Assembly (NCBI GenBank): GCA_000727475.1
Contig: KL647292.1
Coordinates: forward strand, 3,743,446 to 3,807,445
Direction of reading: 5' to 3'
Origin: Sarcocystis neurona
Taxonomy: Eukaryota; Apicomplexa; Conoidasida; Eucoccidiorida; Sarcocystidae
DNA length: 64,000 bases
Shown here: positions 23,147 to 34,548 of the stretch, in pieces
Layout of the letters: every line of letters begins with the position of its first letter
How positions within the stretch are numbered: position 1 is the first letter of the stretch
Notes under the pieces: generated by a model
Database searches by the model: none
What the model saw: only the letters and a program-made list of their open reading frames with translations
What the model was told of the DNA's origin: nothing
Position numbers and translations under genes: made by a program

Positions 23147-26100
23147 CTAGTAGGTATCGCCTTCCGACGGTTGGGGCAGGCGTCTATTCGTAGGAGAGGC
23201 CATTTCTTGTCGCAAAGCAGTCAGCAGCAGATCAAGCGTGTAGTGTCGCTGCCAAGCACGCAACAGAGGAAAGCTGCTTCGCAACACCTGCAGGAATCCG
23301 CAGCAGCACAATAGAAACGCACGTGCGTGGCGGCGGTAAGAACAGAAAGGGCATCACAGGAGTCTTCAGCAAGGACACTGATATAAAAAATGCACACGTG
23401 GGTACGCGTACATATACACACATCCAAAATTATTCACGTGTGTGTGTACACGTGCACACACGTACACGCACACAGAGGATCCACACACGTACTCGCGTGT
23501 GTACAAACTCACATATACATCTATATCTACATGTATACGTGTATGTGTGTGCAGAGAATCACATTGTGGGCTGGGTAAACGAACACGACCTCCACGCTGC
23601 TTGACGAACGTAGAAAGCACAGGTGTCGACATCGGACAAGCTCAATCTACACGTGTACTGGTCCGTAGCGTGACAGGTAGCTGACGCGCCAAAGGACGAA
23701 CTATTCTTATTTGTCACAAAGTAATTTTGAAGACGGTTGCACTCCACAGCATATATAGATAAATAGCTTGGGACACCTATACACTCTTGCAGGATGCCAC
23801 ACCTGCTGCCAGAAACCGACCTGCAATGTCCTTCAGCGCTACTTTACTGCAACGCTGTACACACCACAACGCAAGAAAATGCTAATGTTCTTACCAGTCG
23901 CGCACTGCAACGTCGTCCACGGTCACAGTGGCACGATACACATATATGTGTATATATATATATACGTATACACACAGTATTATCCATCTACTTTGAAATT
24001 ACGTGCACAGCACGTACGTGGTAAATTTCGAATACCTGAACACCTACACAAAAGTTACCCATTTTTACACGATACACAACATTCCGATACCACCGCTACC
24101 AGTCTAACGGTACGCCTTTTAAAACGGCACACACACAAACACACGCACACTATCCCAAAACTGCTGACACATCGTACAAGCACCAGTTGTACAGCCGCAC
24201 ACGAGTGTACATTTGTATATGTATATGTAGGCGTATTCACGTAGACCAGTACTTACCACTCCCTTTGGATCTACGCACTGCATGTTGATCTTTGTGCGAA
24301 AGCAGACTGCCGGCGGCTCGTCGGGGTACGTGGGTCCACAGGTGATGCTAACCGAGTAGATGCGATTTTCGTATGCGGTCTGCCGGTGAAAAAGGAGACT
24401 CCAGCCAGAGCAAATTACGCGTGGCTACAAGGTCTCCTAAATCCAGAAAGTCACGCACGTTTTGAGTCGTATGAAGAAGTATTCACCAGCAGAGGCATGC
24501 AATTTGCGTACGTAGGCTTCAGAAGACAAAATTGACATCCACCATACAGCTGTCAGTCCTGTGTGGAGTGCAGTACATGGGAAACGACAACGCACGGGGC
24601 GCCTGTTTCCATATAAAGTTCGCGTCGACAAGTAGACCCGCACGGATCATCCTGCGTTGCAAGCGTTTCTTCATGCAGCCTGGGACACACGGAAGGCGAG
24701 CAATGCGTGCGCGCGTGTTTACCCGGGAAGCACACGGAGAAATCCTCATTTCTTTACGGTGTCAAAAATAGGCGTGTAAGGCCACACACCCACTTAGAGG
24801 ACGAAAAGACAAGCCGCCCAGCAGAGTGGAGCGCTATCTCCGTCGGGCTCGAAGACTCGGAACACGCAGCAAATGCATGCGTTTCTCACACGAGCACGCC
24901 AAAGATCAGCCAGGGATCAACTCCCAGTTCACCGACTCGGGTTTCGCTGACAGACTGATCAGAGACATCCCACCTCATTCAAGCACTTCTGTGAGGCAAC
25001 GAGTGTCTGTACATCAGCGGAGCTTCGGGAAGCGCTCTGCACAGATAGACACTGACGAGGTTCCGAGCTGCAACGACGCGGCGCACGCAGCAACTACCCC
25101 AGGGAGCTACAGCTACGCAGGCACCAGCAGCTACACCTACACGAAAAAAATACCCACTAAGAGTACCTGAAGTCAGACTGGCACACATGTATACGTATAG
25201 ACGGAAAGATCTCTGCTAGCGACTCGCACCGCCTGCACAGACGACATACGATAGACGTACGAGAGCAGCGGTAGCGTACACAATTGCACAGGTGTTCGCT
25301 CACACAGGATTCAAGTTGCAAGATGTATATACAATCATGCAAAATAAAGCACGCCTGTCATCCGCACACAAACAACACGCGCGTACACTCACAGGGAGAA
25401 GCGCGCATGACGTGGTTAGATTTGTACACCTACGCACCGACAGACACGCAGCGCACATGGCAGCCGCAGTGCATGCAGTGCACAAAGGAGAGAGCCACAC
25501 CGACGCACACACACAGAGGCCATGAACATACGTACGAGAGAAAACGAAAAGTCCCACACAGAAATGCGTGCCTGTCATTATTTTTGTGAAAGGCACTTAA
25601 GACCCACCTACGCACGCGTCTCCAACGACATCTACTACAGCCGAAGAGGCGCATCGCGCGGGTCTGAGGTGCGTAGATAAATCTAGAGAGAGCTCCACCG
25701 ATGCAAGACAGACACGGCAGGTGTGTACACACTTACACTGTACAAGCCCACACACAGAGAGGTGCCCAGGACAGCCACGAGCACAGGTAATAGGTATATT
25801 CACGTAGACCGGAGGCCGCCAGCACAAAGCATCAGCGGAGAGCAGGTCCAGCTCTCTCTGTTGTGAAGTACCTCCGTACACGCACACGCTTGTGATGCAT
25901 GCACGACCGTATGGGTGCAGCCTGCGGTGCACGAATCCACGCGTAAGCGTCTGTGTATATCTGCGTATACCGGATAACACACGTGCACGCGCCTGAACGC
26001 AAATCGGTGCGAAAATTTGTAGCAGAAGGAGAGACAGTCTCGGGCACCTGCGGAGCGTGCCCGATCACTGTTGTTGAAAAACACACACCCCCACACATAC

Positions 26101-28401
26101 GTGCACTTACCCAAGGCAGGTGTCTATTCGTACACGTACATGCGTACACGAATGCACGACTATACAATTGTGTGTAGACATCTACACAAAATATGGACTG
26201 ATTCGCATCAAGGCAGGTAAAATACTGAAATGTACCTACACACAAGCATACAGCCGCAAACACTTTCATACACACCGTCGCAAAAAATGGGCATTTATAT
26301 ATATATATGTGTAGAAATGCATACAAATCTATTCGTGCACCCGCTCGAAATACGGCGCTCATGCCCATGCTGAACGCAACCGTAGATATCCTCGATGCGT
26401 CTGCGGGCGCTATCGTCTACACACATATGTACAGGGACAATGGAGTATTTACTTGTGCGTCCACACGCATGCGTACACATGTGCATATGTGTATATGTAT
26501 CTGTGTGTGCATTGTGATAAGGGTACGCAGTTGGCCTGATGGTCCACGGTTACACGACGACGTAGAGTCCTTTAGTCCGCAGAACTGCAGATGAGCTTTT
26601 CCTCAGAAACGAGCGTACGTCATATAAAATTACGGACCCGCTCACATGACTGTATGTGCATATATGTGTGGATGTATGTGTTGTCAGTCAAATAATAAAA
26701 CTTACTCCTGGAGGCCCGAATATGGTACCTGACCACTTTGTAAGAGAAATATCATCAGCTTCCTCGAGACCAAAAGACACGCCCTCGGCCACCTGCCCCT
26801 TCTGTCCCTTCTCCAACTCATCCAGCAGGCGGAAAGACCGCGGGACTAACACCGTCTGCCGGCAGCGCAGGCGTGCGAAGAATAACATGAGCACACATAC
26901 CCAAATAGGTATGAAAATTTACAGAAACACAGACGTGTGTTCTCACAGCAGCACGCTATTGGGCGCACTAAAATATCTACATTCGAATTTGATAGACGAA
27001 GGACTGCTGCGTTAGACCGCGAAGAATCCCAGGTGCACGCACGCCTGGACACGAACAACGCCGAGGCTTGCACACATAATGCGCGTAGTAACACAAGTGC
27101 ATGCACTTCAACACCCATATACCTGGACAACACATACACTCCGATACAGTGATGTAAAGAGTTCTCCTGAATTTACACTCGAAAGGCTATTATCATTCCC
27201 AAGAAGACCCCCTCGGCGTGTGCAAATACACGCAGGCATATGCGTGTGCAAATTTATCCGTATTCGTACGTGTGAGGGAGTCCATTCTGACGGCGTACAG
27301 TATCCCACCTATACATACACATACATGTATATATATGTATATATGTGTATATGTATAGAGAGGTGGAGAGATCCATATACATTTACATACGTGTACACAC
27401 TTTCATACATTCCATTTAGAGTACAGAGGCGTATTTAACAGCGCTCCTCGAGTCGTCCTGCCTCTCGTGAGAGCCACAAAGTGCGTCTACTGCAGGCCTT
27501 TGAGATTGGAAAAGAAGTCACTTCTTTCTCAGCCGCAGCACCGAAGTCGCAAGGACACGCACGTGACATAGACACACCAGCAAACGTGTGCCCATCCTTT
27601 GCACAACGTACGCAAATTAGTCGGCACAAATACGTTCAGACTGCGCGCGTGAGATCAAGGCAGCCAGGAAGAGTCTGCATCTATGTATGCGCATGTGTTT
27701 GTTTCCTCTTTACGGTACACACACGCGTAGAAGCATGCAAATTCATGTATGTGAACTTGTGTGTGTGTGTACGTGTGTGCGTGTGCCTCTCCGTCCTCTT
27801 TACCACGCCCGCCGCCACACTTATGCAGAGAACCAGTTCACTCAACAGCGACGTGCGTTGCCGCATGACAGGGCGTGAGAGAGCCCTCTCCTTCTGTCTA
27901 CAGGGACACGCACCTAAACAATATACACAGTTTTGTAGGGAGAGCTTTACTGAAGAATACATGTCAATGGATATTACCGTAGGCAGAGTTAAATGTGTAG
28001 GCGCGCACACAGTCGCAAGCACAGGAAATAATTACGGAAAACGTAGACGGGTTACGTTCACCGGAGAAGCAAACGCATGTCTCCGCATGCACATACGGGA
28101 GCGCACACTGGGAAAAGCCGACGTGACCTGTGCACGTATTCCTGCATACATGCAGTATTTATGTGGAGGCATGACGGACAAGGTGCGCCTACCAAAGGTC
28201 TTCTCTCTCGACAGATATAGATTAACTTGTTATATTACGTAAACGGATGTCGCTACACACGTAACATCACACTTTTTCTGTGATCGGGCGCTTCACCATC
28301 AAAACCACCACAAATGTCATGTAAGTTCTGATTGTCGTGGATGTGGAATGAAGAAACAGCTGTTTTAAACGCATGTGAGCCGGTGTGCTTACCTCGGACA
28401 T
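23147..28401 (-). CDS. UEV1: Ubiquitin-conjugating enzyme E2 variant (Mms2/Uev1 type), 140 aa
   Basis: Catalytically inactive E2-like partner of Ubc13, which builds Lys63-linked ubiquitin chains in DNA-damage tolerance and signalling. Minus-strand exons: 28401-28393 (MSE, 9 nt), 26855-26706, 24379-24257, 23287-23147, all phase 0. Exon 2 reads [20 protein letters not shown] and ends in [14 protein letters not shown]. Exon 3 has [20 protein letters not shown] and then [14 protein letters not shown]. Exon 4 runs from [19 protein letters not shown] to [12 protein letters not shown]. Length equals the usual 140 or so residues. The active-site Cys loop of true E2s is replaced by VDPKGVVLRSSFP, as expected for UEVs. 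The start was chosen because ATGTCCGAG followed by gtaagc supplies the only in-phase methionine upstream and gives MSETVLVP. Confidence 0.95.
23288..24256 (-). other. Intron 3 of UEV
   Basis: GT-AG intron (gtaagt ... attcctgcag on the minus strand). Contains ACGTGTGT and CACA simple sequence and a TA run near 23946-23966. No gene seen. Confidence 0.85.
24380..26705 (-). other. Intron 2 of UEV (2326 bp)
   Basis: Starts gtaagt and ends caccggcag on the minus strand. Rich in ACGTACAC-type simple sequence. The many 60-180 codon ORFs on both strands have no recognisable domains and are treated as chance. Confidence 0.85.
26856..28392 (-). other. Intron 1 of UEV (1537 bp)
   Basis: Separates the 9-nt first coding exon from exon 2 (gtaagc ... 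gctgccggcag). It holds (GT)n at about 27754-27786 and a 253-codon plus-strand ORF (27481-28242) judged to be spurious. Confidence 0.85.
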
Positions 28402-30239
28402 GGTGTTCTGTTGGCAGACTTTTTAAACAGGTTTTCTGTGTCCTTGCGCAGAGTGCGGCGAAGAAGAATGAGCCACACGATAAAAGGAGAGCCGGGACAA
28501 GGGGAGACAGAGTAAGGCAGGAAATAAACAGAGGACCGGGAGCAATGCACCAAGAGAATGACGCAGGGGGCGGAAGAGAGTGAAAAAAGAAGTCAGGAAG
28601 GAAAAAGAGAGCGCGGGAGATGGACAGGAAATGGAATAAAATGGAATAGGCGGAGAACGAGAAGGACACAGAGGAAACGACGACAGAAGAGAACAACAAG
28701 AGGCGAAGAAGTACTGTCGTAGCCAAGCAAACTGCCAGATGGGGTAGGGAACGGGTTCACTGCAGTGGCGGCAGATGCACAACCTGCCCTTCTTGCACAA
28801 AAAGACAAGCGTTTAAGTCTGCAAATTTCACCAACTGCGCCAGCAAGTAGCTTTACAAGGAAGCACTACTGACGAAGAAGCGGTTTTCTCCCGGGAAAGG
28901 GGAGCTGCGAACTCCCTTTGACAAAGAGAGAAAATGTCTCTTATGGATAAAAAGAAGCGAAACTGTCTGTTCCCTTCTGGAGCTCTCGCCTATCCGTGCC
29001 CAGGGCCGTACGCACTTCTCTTTCAACCTTCAGCTTCTACTTTTTGGCTAGTCGCTACAGAGGTGGCCGCCCCAGCAGAATGATCACTCTAATCTACTCA
29101 ACACTTTTCCTATAGTTTGAGTTGTGCTGTCTCCCGATGTGCGAACAGGTGATAATCAGCATTTACTTCGTCACACGACTAGCCAAAACGACACGAAAAT
29201 GGATTTAAAAACCGCAAAATGAGGTAACGTAGCCCGTCACTCAAAATCTGCACTATTTCCCTTTTAGGAGGAAATCGGACTGGTAGTTCTCTCTTAGGAG
29301 GAGAGGGCTGTGCGCGATATGAATAGTGTTGAGGCGTTGTGCAGTGGAGTTGGCCGACAGCGGGGAAGTTCACCTGCGCATGCGCTGGAAGCCGTCATAC
29401 AAAGCGTCTACGCTGCAACAAATTAGACTGTCGCCGACGTGTCAATGGGTATCCTCTGTGGGCTTGCAGGTTACGGGCTCGTCACTCCGAACATCTGCAG
29501 CCAGAAAGGAATAATGCGCAGAGATATATGTACATAATTGTATAATCTGTGGTTGTAGACAGGTGAGAAGCGGTCGCGCGGCTGTAAAGCGCTCTGCTGC
29601 AGACACTCAACGTAGTTTCCACATGGGGAAGGCTGGTGTAAACTGCGCTTTCTAAAGACAGCAAATGAAGATATACACAAGCGTCTTGGCATCTGTACAG
29701 GCTCACACGGGTATTCTCGTGAACGCACAGACTTAGAAGCAGCTGTGACAACCTCGCTGCCGCGAGAGGGGTGGACAACTTGACACTGTGGTAGGACTTC
29801 TTCCTAAGCAAGTAACGGCCACGACCACATAAAATTAAAGCTCATGATCTGCTGTGAGTCGATTTACATACGGTCATCATGGTGAGCTGGGAAAAGTGCC
29901 GCAGGTTGTGCTTTCAGCTGTCCCCTTAAACAGGCGAAGGCCACGACAGTGGAAAACCATAGCTCAAGCTTCAACTTGAGGCAGCTCACATATGGGTGAC
30001 ATCGTTCCGCTGAGTCCAGAAAACTGTCACAGGCAGTTTGAAAGCACCACAAAAGTTACGAATTCTTCATAGAAACTCTCGGATTCTTCAAGGTGTCTCT
30101 CACTTGACTATTCAATGTGCAGTGGATGTGTGTGTTAAAACAGGCGTTTGTGCATACGTAGTTGGTCGCAGGTAAAACCTGTCTGTCGTACGTATAAATA
30201 CAGGTCGCAGAAACTTTCCATATCACGACGCAAGCGAAA

Positions 30240-30527
30240 ATGCGCTGTTTTGGAAGACGCTTGTCTAGACCCATATGCTGTAAAGAAAAGTGCGTATCAT
30301 GCTGCCTTGGTCTTCTAATTATGTCGGTTGTACAGTGGGCTACTTTCGGTGTGACGTTGATCCTGCTGTTGCTGCTACTCCTGGTGCTGGCGCTGGTGCT
30401 GCTGACGCTCTTGCTGCTGACACTCCTGCTGCTGCCGCTCCTGCTGCTGCCGCTCCTGCTGCTAGTCCTCCTGAGATTACTGGGGCCTTGTCTCAACGGT
30501 ATACTAGAACGTTCTGCACCAACGTGA
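30240..30527 (+). CDS. Possible small Cys- and Leu-rich membrane protein, or repeat artefact
   Basis: ATG-initiated 95-codon frame. A Cys-rich basic N-terminus (MRCFGRRLSRPICCKEKC) is followed by an almost uninterrupted Leu/Val stretch of about 50 residues, then a short polar tail. A tataaata-like motif lies about 45 bp upstream. Against it: the Leu run is just a CTG repeat read in one frame. The next frame reads Ala/Pro and the minus strand reads Ser/Arg, all open. Uncertain. Confidence 0.2.
   Translation: MRCFGRRLSRPICCKEKCVSCCLGLLIMSVVQWATFGVTLILLLLLLLVLALVLLTLLLLTLLLLPLLLLPLLLLVLLRLLGPCLNGILERSAPT
30360..30475. repeat. CTG-rich trinucleotide tract
   Basis: Imperfect CTG/CTC repeats on the + strand, open in several frames. 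Confidence 0.85.
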
Positions 30528-30994
30528 ATGGAGGTCGAGCTGCCCCAAGGCGTCTTTACGTCCTGAGCGTGAATAGGCACGCCGATGGCAGCGTATTGAT
30601 ATACAAACTTGACCGTGCATGTGCATGTTTATACATTCGAATTGGTCGCTTCATACATGCAGATTCATGTTGTGGCACGTTCGAGTAAGCAGGAAGGTCA
30701 AAAGCCGATCGTGGTCTCGGCCCACCCGTTTTATCCGAGACAGAGAGCAGCAAGGCCAAAAGCTGGCCCGTGGTCTTCGCACACGCGCTTTCTCAGAAAG
30801 AGTCTCCGCGCTAAACGCGAAGTAAACAGAAGTCTGCGCCAGGGTAGAGGAGGCCCTGAGGAGGCGCTGAAAAGTTCAAACAGGTCAGGCTTGCTTCTTG
30901 TCTATCTGCTAAGACGAAGCTGTTTCGAGAGTTTGTACGCACGCTGGTTAGGAACTGTGTAGCCACCTACACGGGTGCATACTTGTGCGTGTGT

Positions 30995-31026
30995 CTATTA
31001 GGATGGATTGAAATCCATCCTAATAG
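30995..31026. repeat. Perfect 15-bp-arm palindrome
   Basis: ctattaggatggatt (30995-31009) is the exact reverse complement of aatccatcctaatag (31012-31026), with a 2-bp spacer. It lies about 500 bp beyond the stop codon of the minus-strand membrane protein gene. Confidence 0.95.
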
Positions 31027-31523
31027 TTCTTTTCTAACCCGCCTGTGGCCACCGGTGGGCACACAAGTAGGGAGAAGACGACCGGTGTTCGGCAAACGCG
31101 TGACGACACTTCGGTTCTGCAGATGCTGCTGGCGGCTCCAATGTTTCTGGTGACGGTGTGCTTTGCTCATCTGCACACAAACGTGTAAATACGTACTGGT
31201 GCCCGTTTGTTCCGTGCTCACACACTTTTTCGGCGCTGGCTACACAGTACATCCACATATATACGCCTTTAAGTTTGTCCGAATGCGTAGCAATTTTTCC
31301 TGTCGTGCATGTTATCGAAGCTGCGCAGGACAAATGTGCACGTGTTCAGTTGCGTTTGAGTCACACGCAAACACAACTGCATCTGTCAACACAGACTGCA
31401 TCTGTACACCATGTGGAGAAATTATTGCGCACACGGAGCGTCCCCGCAGGTATACATGCACTTTTCCGCACTTCGAGTTCGACTGCGCTGACGACACCAG
31501 CACGGAATCACAAGCGTGAGACT

Positions 31524-33143
31524 TTATACAACAACGAAAGGCATTTCGTTTGTTAGGATAAGAAACTTCTTAACTCCAGAAAGCTCCTTTGTAACCTTCT
31601 GCAGCTGAATCAGCAGGTAAAGTGCCCCTAAAATCGTCACACCTCCGAAAACGCAGCAAAAGTACGAGAACACTTTAGTGCCAGGCACGCCTGGTGCACG
31701 TGGTCGTGGCTGAATTTGCTTTGTTTCATCAGGAGCGATGATGGTTTTTGTCGGAGTATTGGCATGTTCAGCATTCGAAGACTCTAAAACATTGTAAGGG
31801 GACACAGGGTCATTAGAAATTGAGTTCTTCAATTCGAGTGCCTCAGCTTCTCCGCGCACCTGCTTCTCTGCCTCTTGCGCTACTTGATAGAACTTTTGTA
31901 ACGATTGTAGATGTGATTTACGTAATAAAGAGGTAGGGTCTGCCGGATCCGATGGCTTGTCTTTCGGCTCGGGAAGGTTTTTCTCAAAAGGGTGGGAGTC
32001 AAGTACTGATTTTGCAAGTCCTACAGCTCTTCCTTCACCACCGACAGAGAGTGGCCACGGTCGCTTCTTGCTGAGCGGCTCCGTCTCTCTTTCTTGCTGC
32101 TGTAGGAAAGACACCTGGAGTGGCGTGACGGGGGAAAAGCTCGGCTTGTGGTTTGGTACTATGTTTCCCTCTTCGTAATGAGTTGGAATGAGGCTAGCGC
32201 TCGAAGGGCCCGGAGAAGAGACAGTGTAGGCAGCAACTGGGATAGCAGAGACTTCCCCGTGACGTGGATATCGACGTTGTGAAGGTCTTGCGATGCTTGT
32301 GTTCTCCACGGACATCAAAACACCTGTGTCATGGAGACGAGTGGTTATTTTGTCGAGGTCAACGTTGTCACCGTTTTCATGCACATGGCCCACACGGTAC
32401 GTGATTACACCGTTGTTCCTTGCGTCAGAACTATGCGACGGGGGTGACGGTCTTGACTCCGTAGTCGCCCTACGACTATAATTAGTAGTCCATGAGCTAA
32501 TCCCGGGCCACTCATTGCCTGAAACATGGTGTACGCTGCTTCGAACAACACCTTTCTCCAGCTTCCTTTCTTCCAGAGTATTTCCGCGGGCAAGGGGCGC
32601 GGTACCCTTCGTTTTGTCCTTAGGTATGCTATCGTCCTTCTCGAGAAGAGTACGGCCACAGGCGATTGCAAAGCGTCTTCTTCCTTTTCCAGAATTAGGG
32701 TTCCTTCGTCGACATGAAGCATTACTGTTAATCGTTCTTTCGAAAAAAATGCTCACGTTTTCATGTGGAGAGTTTCCAACATGGGAATGCGAGACATTTG
32801 TATCTTTCCTTTCACCTACCCCTTCTGTTTTATCCCTTCCTATGCTTCTCCGGCTGCTTTCGGAGGCTGGTGACCTGCTGCTGTTCGAGAAGGACTTTAA
32901 ATGCACTTTGTCACCCTGAGACGGAAAAGATGGGGGGAACAGATGTGACCACGATGAAGTGTGCTCAGCATTGAAACCTCCTGCTGAGAACAGCAGATAA
33001 GTGGAGGCTATATATGTGAGAATCCATGATGCAAAGATGGCGAGCGCGCCTCTTGCAGAGGGTCGGTTGATCAGGAGATGGTGTACCTGCCGCAGAGGGT
33101 GCGTTTCCTTGGCACCTCCTTTGAAGGTCGAATGTGAATGCAT
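31524..33143 (-). CDS. Hypothetical two-transmembrane protein, single exon, 539 aa
   Basis: Function not recognised. A hydrophobic segment at about residues 33-53 (ALAIFASWILTYIASTYLLF) could be a recessed signal peptide or signal anchor. A second at about 491-513 (SYFCCVFGGVTILGALYLLI) lies close to the C-terminus, leaving a short tail ending in MPFVVV. The 430 residues between are hydrophilic, rich in Ser, Arg, Lys and Glu, without clear domains, and probably disordered. RTLLE at about 164-168 fits the RxLxE pattern of export/processing motifs, but may be chance. The frame is also open upstream to a GTG at 33197; the ATG at 33143 is taken as the start. Long, unbroken and with good composition, it is very likely a real gene, perhaps a secreted-organelle or membrane protein specific to coccidia. 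Confidence 0.75.
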   Translation of the reverse strand: MHSHSTFKGGAKETHPLRQVHHLLINRPSARGALAIFASWILTYIASTYLLFSAGGFNAEHTSSWSHLFPPSFPSQGDKVHLKSFSNSSRSPASESSRRSIGRDKTEGVGERKDTNVSHSHVGNSPHENVSIFFERTINSNASCRRRNPNSGKGRRRFAIACGRTLLEKDDSIPKDKTKGTAPLARGNTLEERKLEKGVVRSSVHHVSGNEWPGISSWTTNYSRRATTESRPSPPSHSSDARNNGVITYRVGHVHENGDNVDLDKITTRLHDTGVLMSVENTSIARPSQRRYPRHGEVSAIPVAAYTVSSPGPSSASLIPTHYEEGNIVPNHKPSFSPVTPLQVSFLQQQERETEPLSKKRPWPLSVGGEGRAVGLAKSVLDSHPFEKNLPEPKDKPSDPADPTSLLRKSHLQSLQKFYQVAQEAEKQVRGEAEALELKNSISNDPVSPYNVLESSNAEHANTPTKTIIAPDETKQIQPRPRAPGVPGTKVFSYFCCVFGGVTILGALYLLIQLQKVTKELSGVKKFLILTNEMPFVVV

Positions 33144-34056
33144 TGTGCACTGAGTAGAAGAATAGGAAGGCGACTGACGCACATAAACACCTTTCACGAG
33201 GGAACAACACGTCCTACGTTACTCCTGTTGGACACACTCGGTGCAGCCGATAAACTACGTAAGGATGTTACCGCTTGCGACTGTCCCGAGCGTCCTTTCT
33301 AACTCGGAAAGTTGCTAAAGTATAGTGGTGAACATACCGGACGAGAGTGAAAGTGGCCGCTCAAGAGAAGGGCGAAAGGGAGGACGAGTTTGAGCTTTTT
33401 TTTAATTTGCAGACGTCCCCCTTAGCTTCGAAGACAGATTGAATGGAAGGTACCTCCTGTATAATTTGTTAATACTTTTCTAAACTGGGTAACAATGTAA
33501 TCTCTGCTTCTGGTAGCAAGTTTGTTTTCGAGAGCTGTTCCACACGGAGACGGCACAGGCACGTCGCCCACCTTGCAGGTAACTCCCTTTATAGCTGGAC
33601 ATGGTATTTTCACTAGGTGTCATCTACTGCAGGTCTCAAAATTGTATCGACATTCTCATGTAAGTCATTAAGCGTTCTCCTACTTGTTCGTGCTTGGTGC
33701 ATCAAAGGCCTCCGCCCCCGGTAACGTACGGCAATTTTACAGAGGTTTCATGTGCTTAATTCGAGGTACCCCCCGATTTGATCCGTGCCTTACTGTGCTT
33801 ACCACACGGTGTCGTGTGAGTGGTCGGTACCTTACTGGGCTTCCCACGACGTGTCATGTAGTCGACCGGTGCTTTCTCTGAGCATTTCCGAAGACATCCA
33901 CTGCCGAGGAGCCCATTACAAAGGAAGAAGTGAACATGTAAACGTAGAGTGGAAAAAGTTTTTAAAGTGAAGGTAAAGGTACCATAACAAGATGAAACCA
34001 TCAAAGTTCTTTCTGCGGAAATATACCTACATCCTGTGGCTGCTACAAATTACACC

Positions 34057-34548
34057 ATGAAAGAGGGGCTACATTGGATGAAACACGCAACTAATAATAG
34101 GTACGAGTTAGGCGAGGCTATAAAACGGAGATTTTGGGGCACCACATTGACAAGCGCAACAGACCGCTGTGCTCGCAAACCAACAATCACTTGGTTGCGA
34201 ATTGAAATGAACGCCTGGACAAAAACAATAACAACAACCACAACAACAGCAAATTCTACTTTTCGTGGAGCCAAACCAATTGCGAAAAGGGATGAACTTG
34301 CGCTCGGTGACACATTTCGTACCCCCAAGTTGCTTCTGTCATCTACCCGTGGTGCGCAATACAAAGACGACGACCTGGGCGACTACGTATTCCTGTCAGG
34401 GAGGTGTCTGTGTTATCCTGGCTCTCTTTTGGCGTGGACACTCAGAATAAGGTTGCCGTCCCCTTATTCGGGATACTCCTCCAATGTGTTCGAAGACAAG
34501 ATCTTTTTGCTCGCGATGCATGGTGAAAAACCTGGAAGCATGCCGTGA
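34057..34548 (+). CDS. Unassigned ORF, 163 codons
   Basis: ATG frame starting MKEGLHWMKHATNNRYELGE, with a Thr run from an ACA repeat (TITTTTTT) and later GAQYKDDDLGDYVFLSGR. No domain recognised and no splice evidence. A 104-codon minus-strand frame overlaps. Could be chance. Confidence 0.2.
   Translation: MKEGLHWMKHATNNRYELGEAIKRRFWGTTLTSATDRCARKPTITWLRIEMNAWTKTITTTTTTANSTFRGAKPIAKRDELALGDTFRTPKLLLSSTRGAQYKDDDLGDYVFLSGRCLCYPGSLLAWTLRIRLPSPYSGYSSNVFEDKIFLLAMHGEKPGSMP

Larger units (their letters stand above)
28402..31523. other. Interval between UEV and the membrane protein
   Basis: 28500-28720 is purine-rich on the + strand and lies upstream of UEV. A possible + exon at about 29348-29469 (acceptor gttgtgcag, donor gttacg) reads LADSGEVHLRMRWKPS, which vaguely recalls a C2-domain strand, but the other + frame is equally open. 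A CTG-rich tract sits at 30360-30475. No recognised gene. Confidence 0.35.

Noticed and set aside
27481..28242. 253-codon + strand ORF
   Set aside because: It lies wholly inside UEV intron 1, has Cys/Val/Arg low complexity from GT/ACGT repeats and no domain; open by composition.
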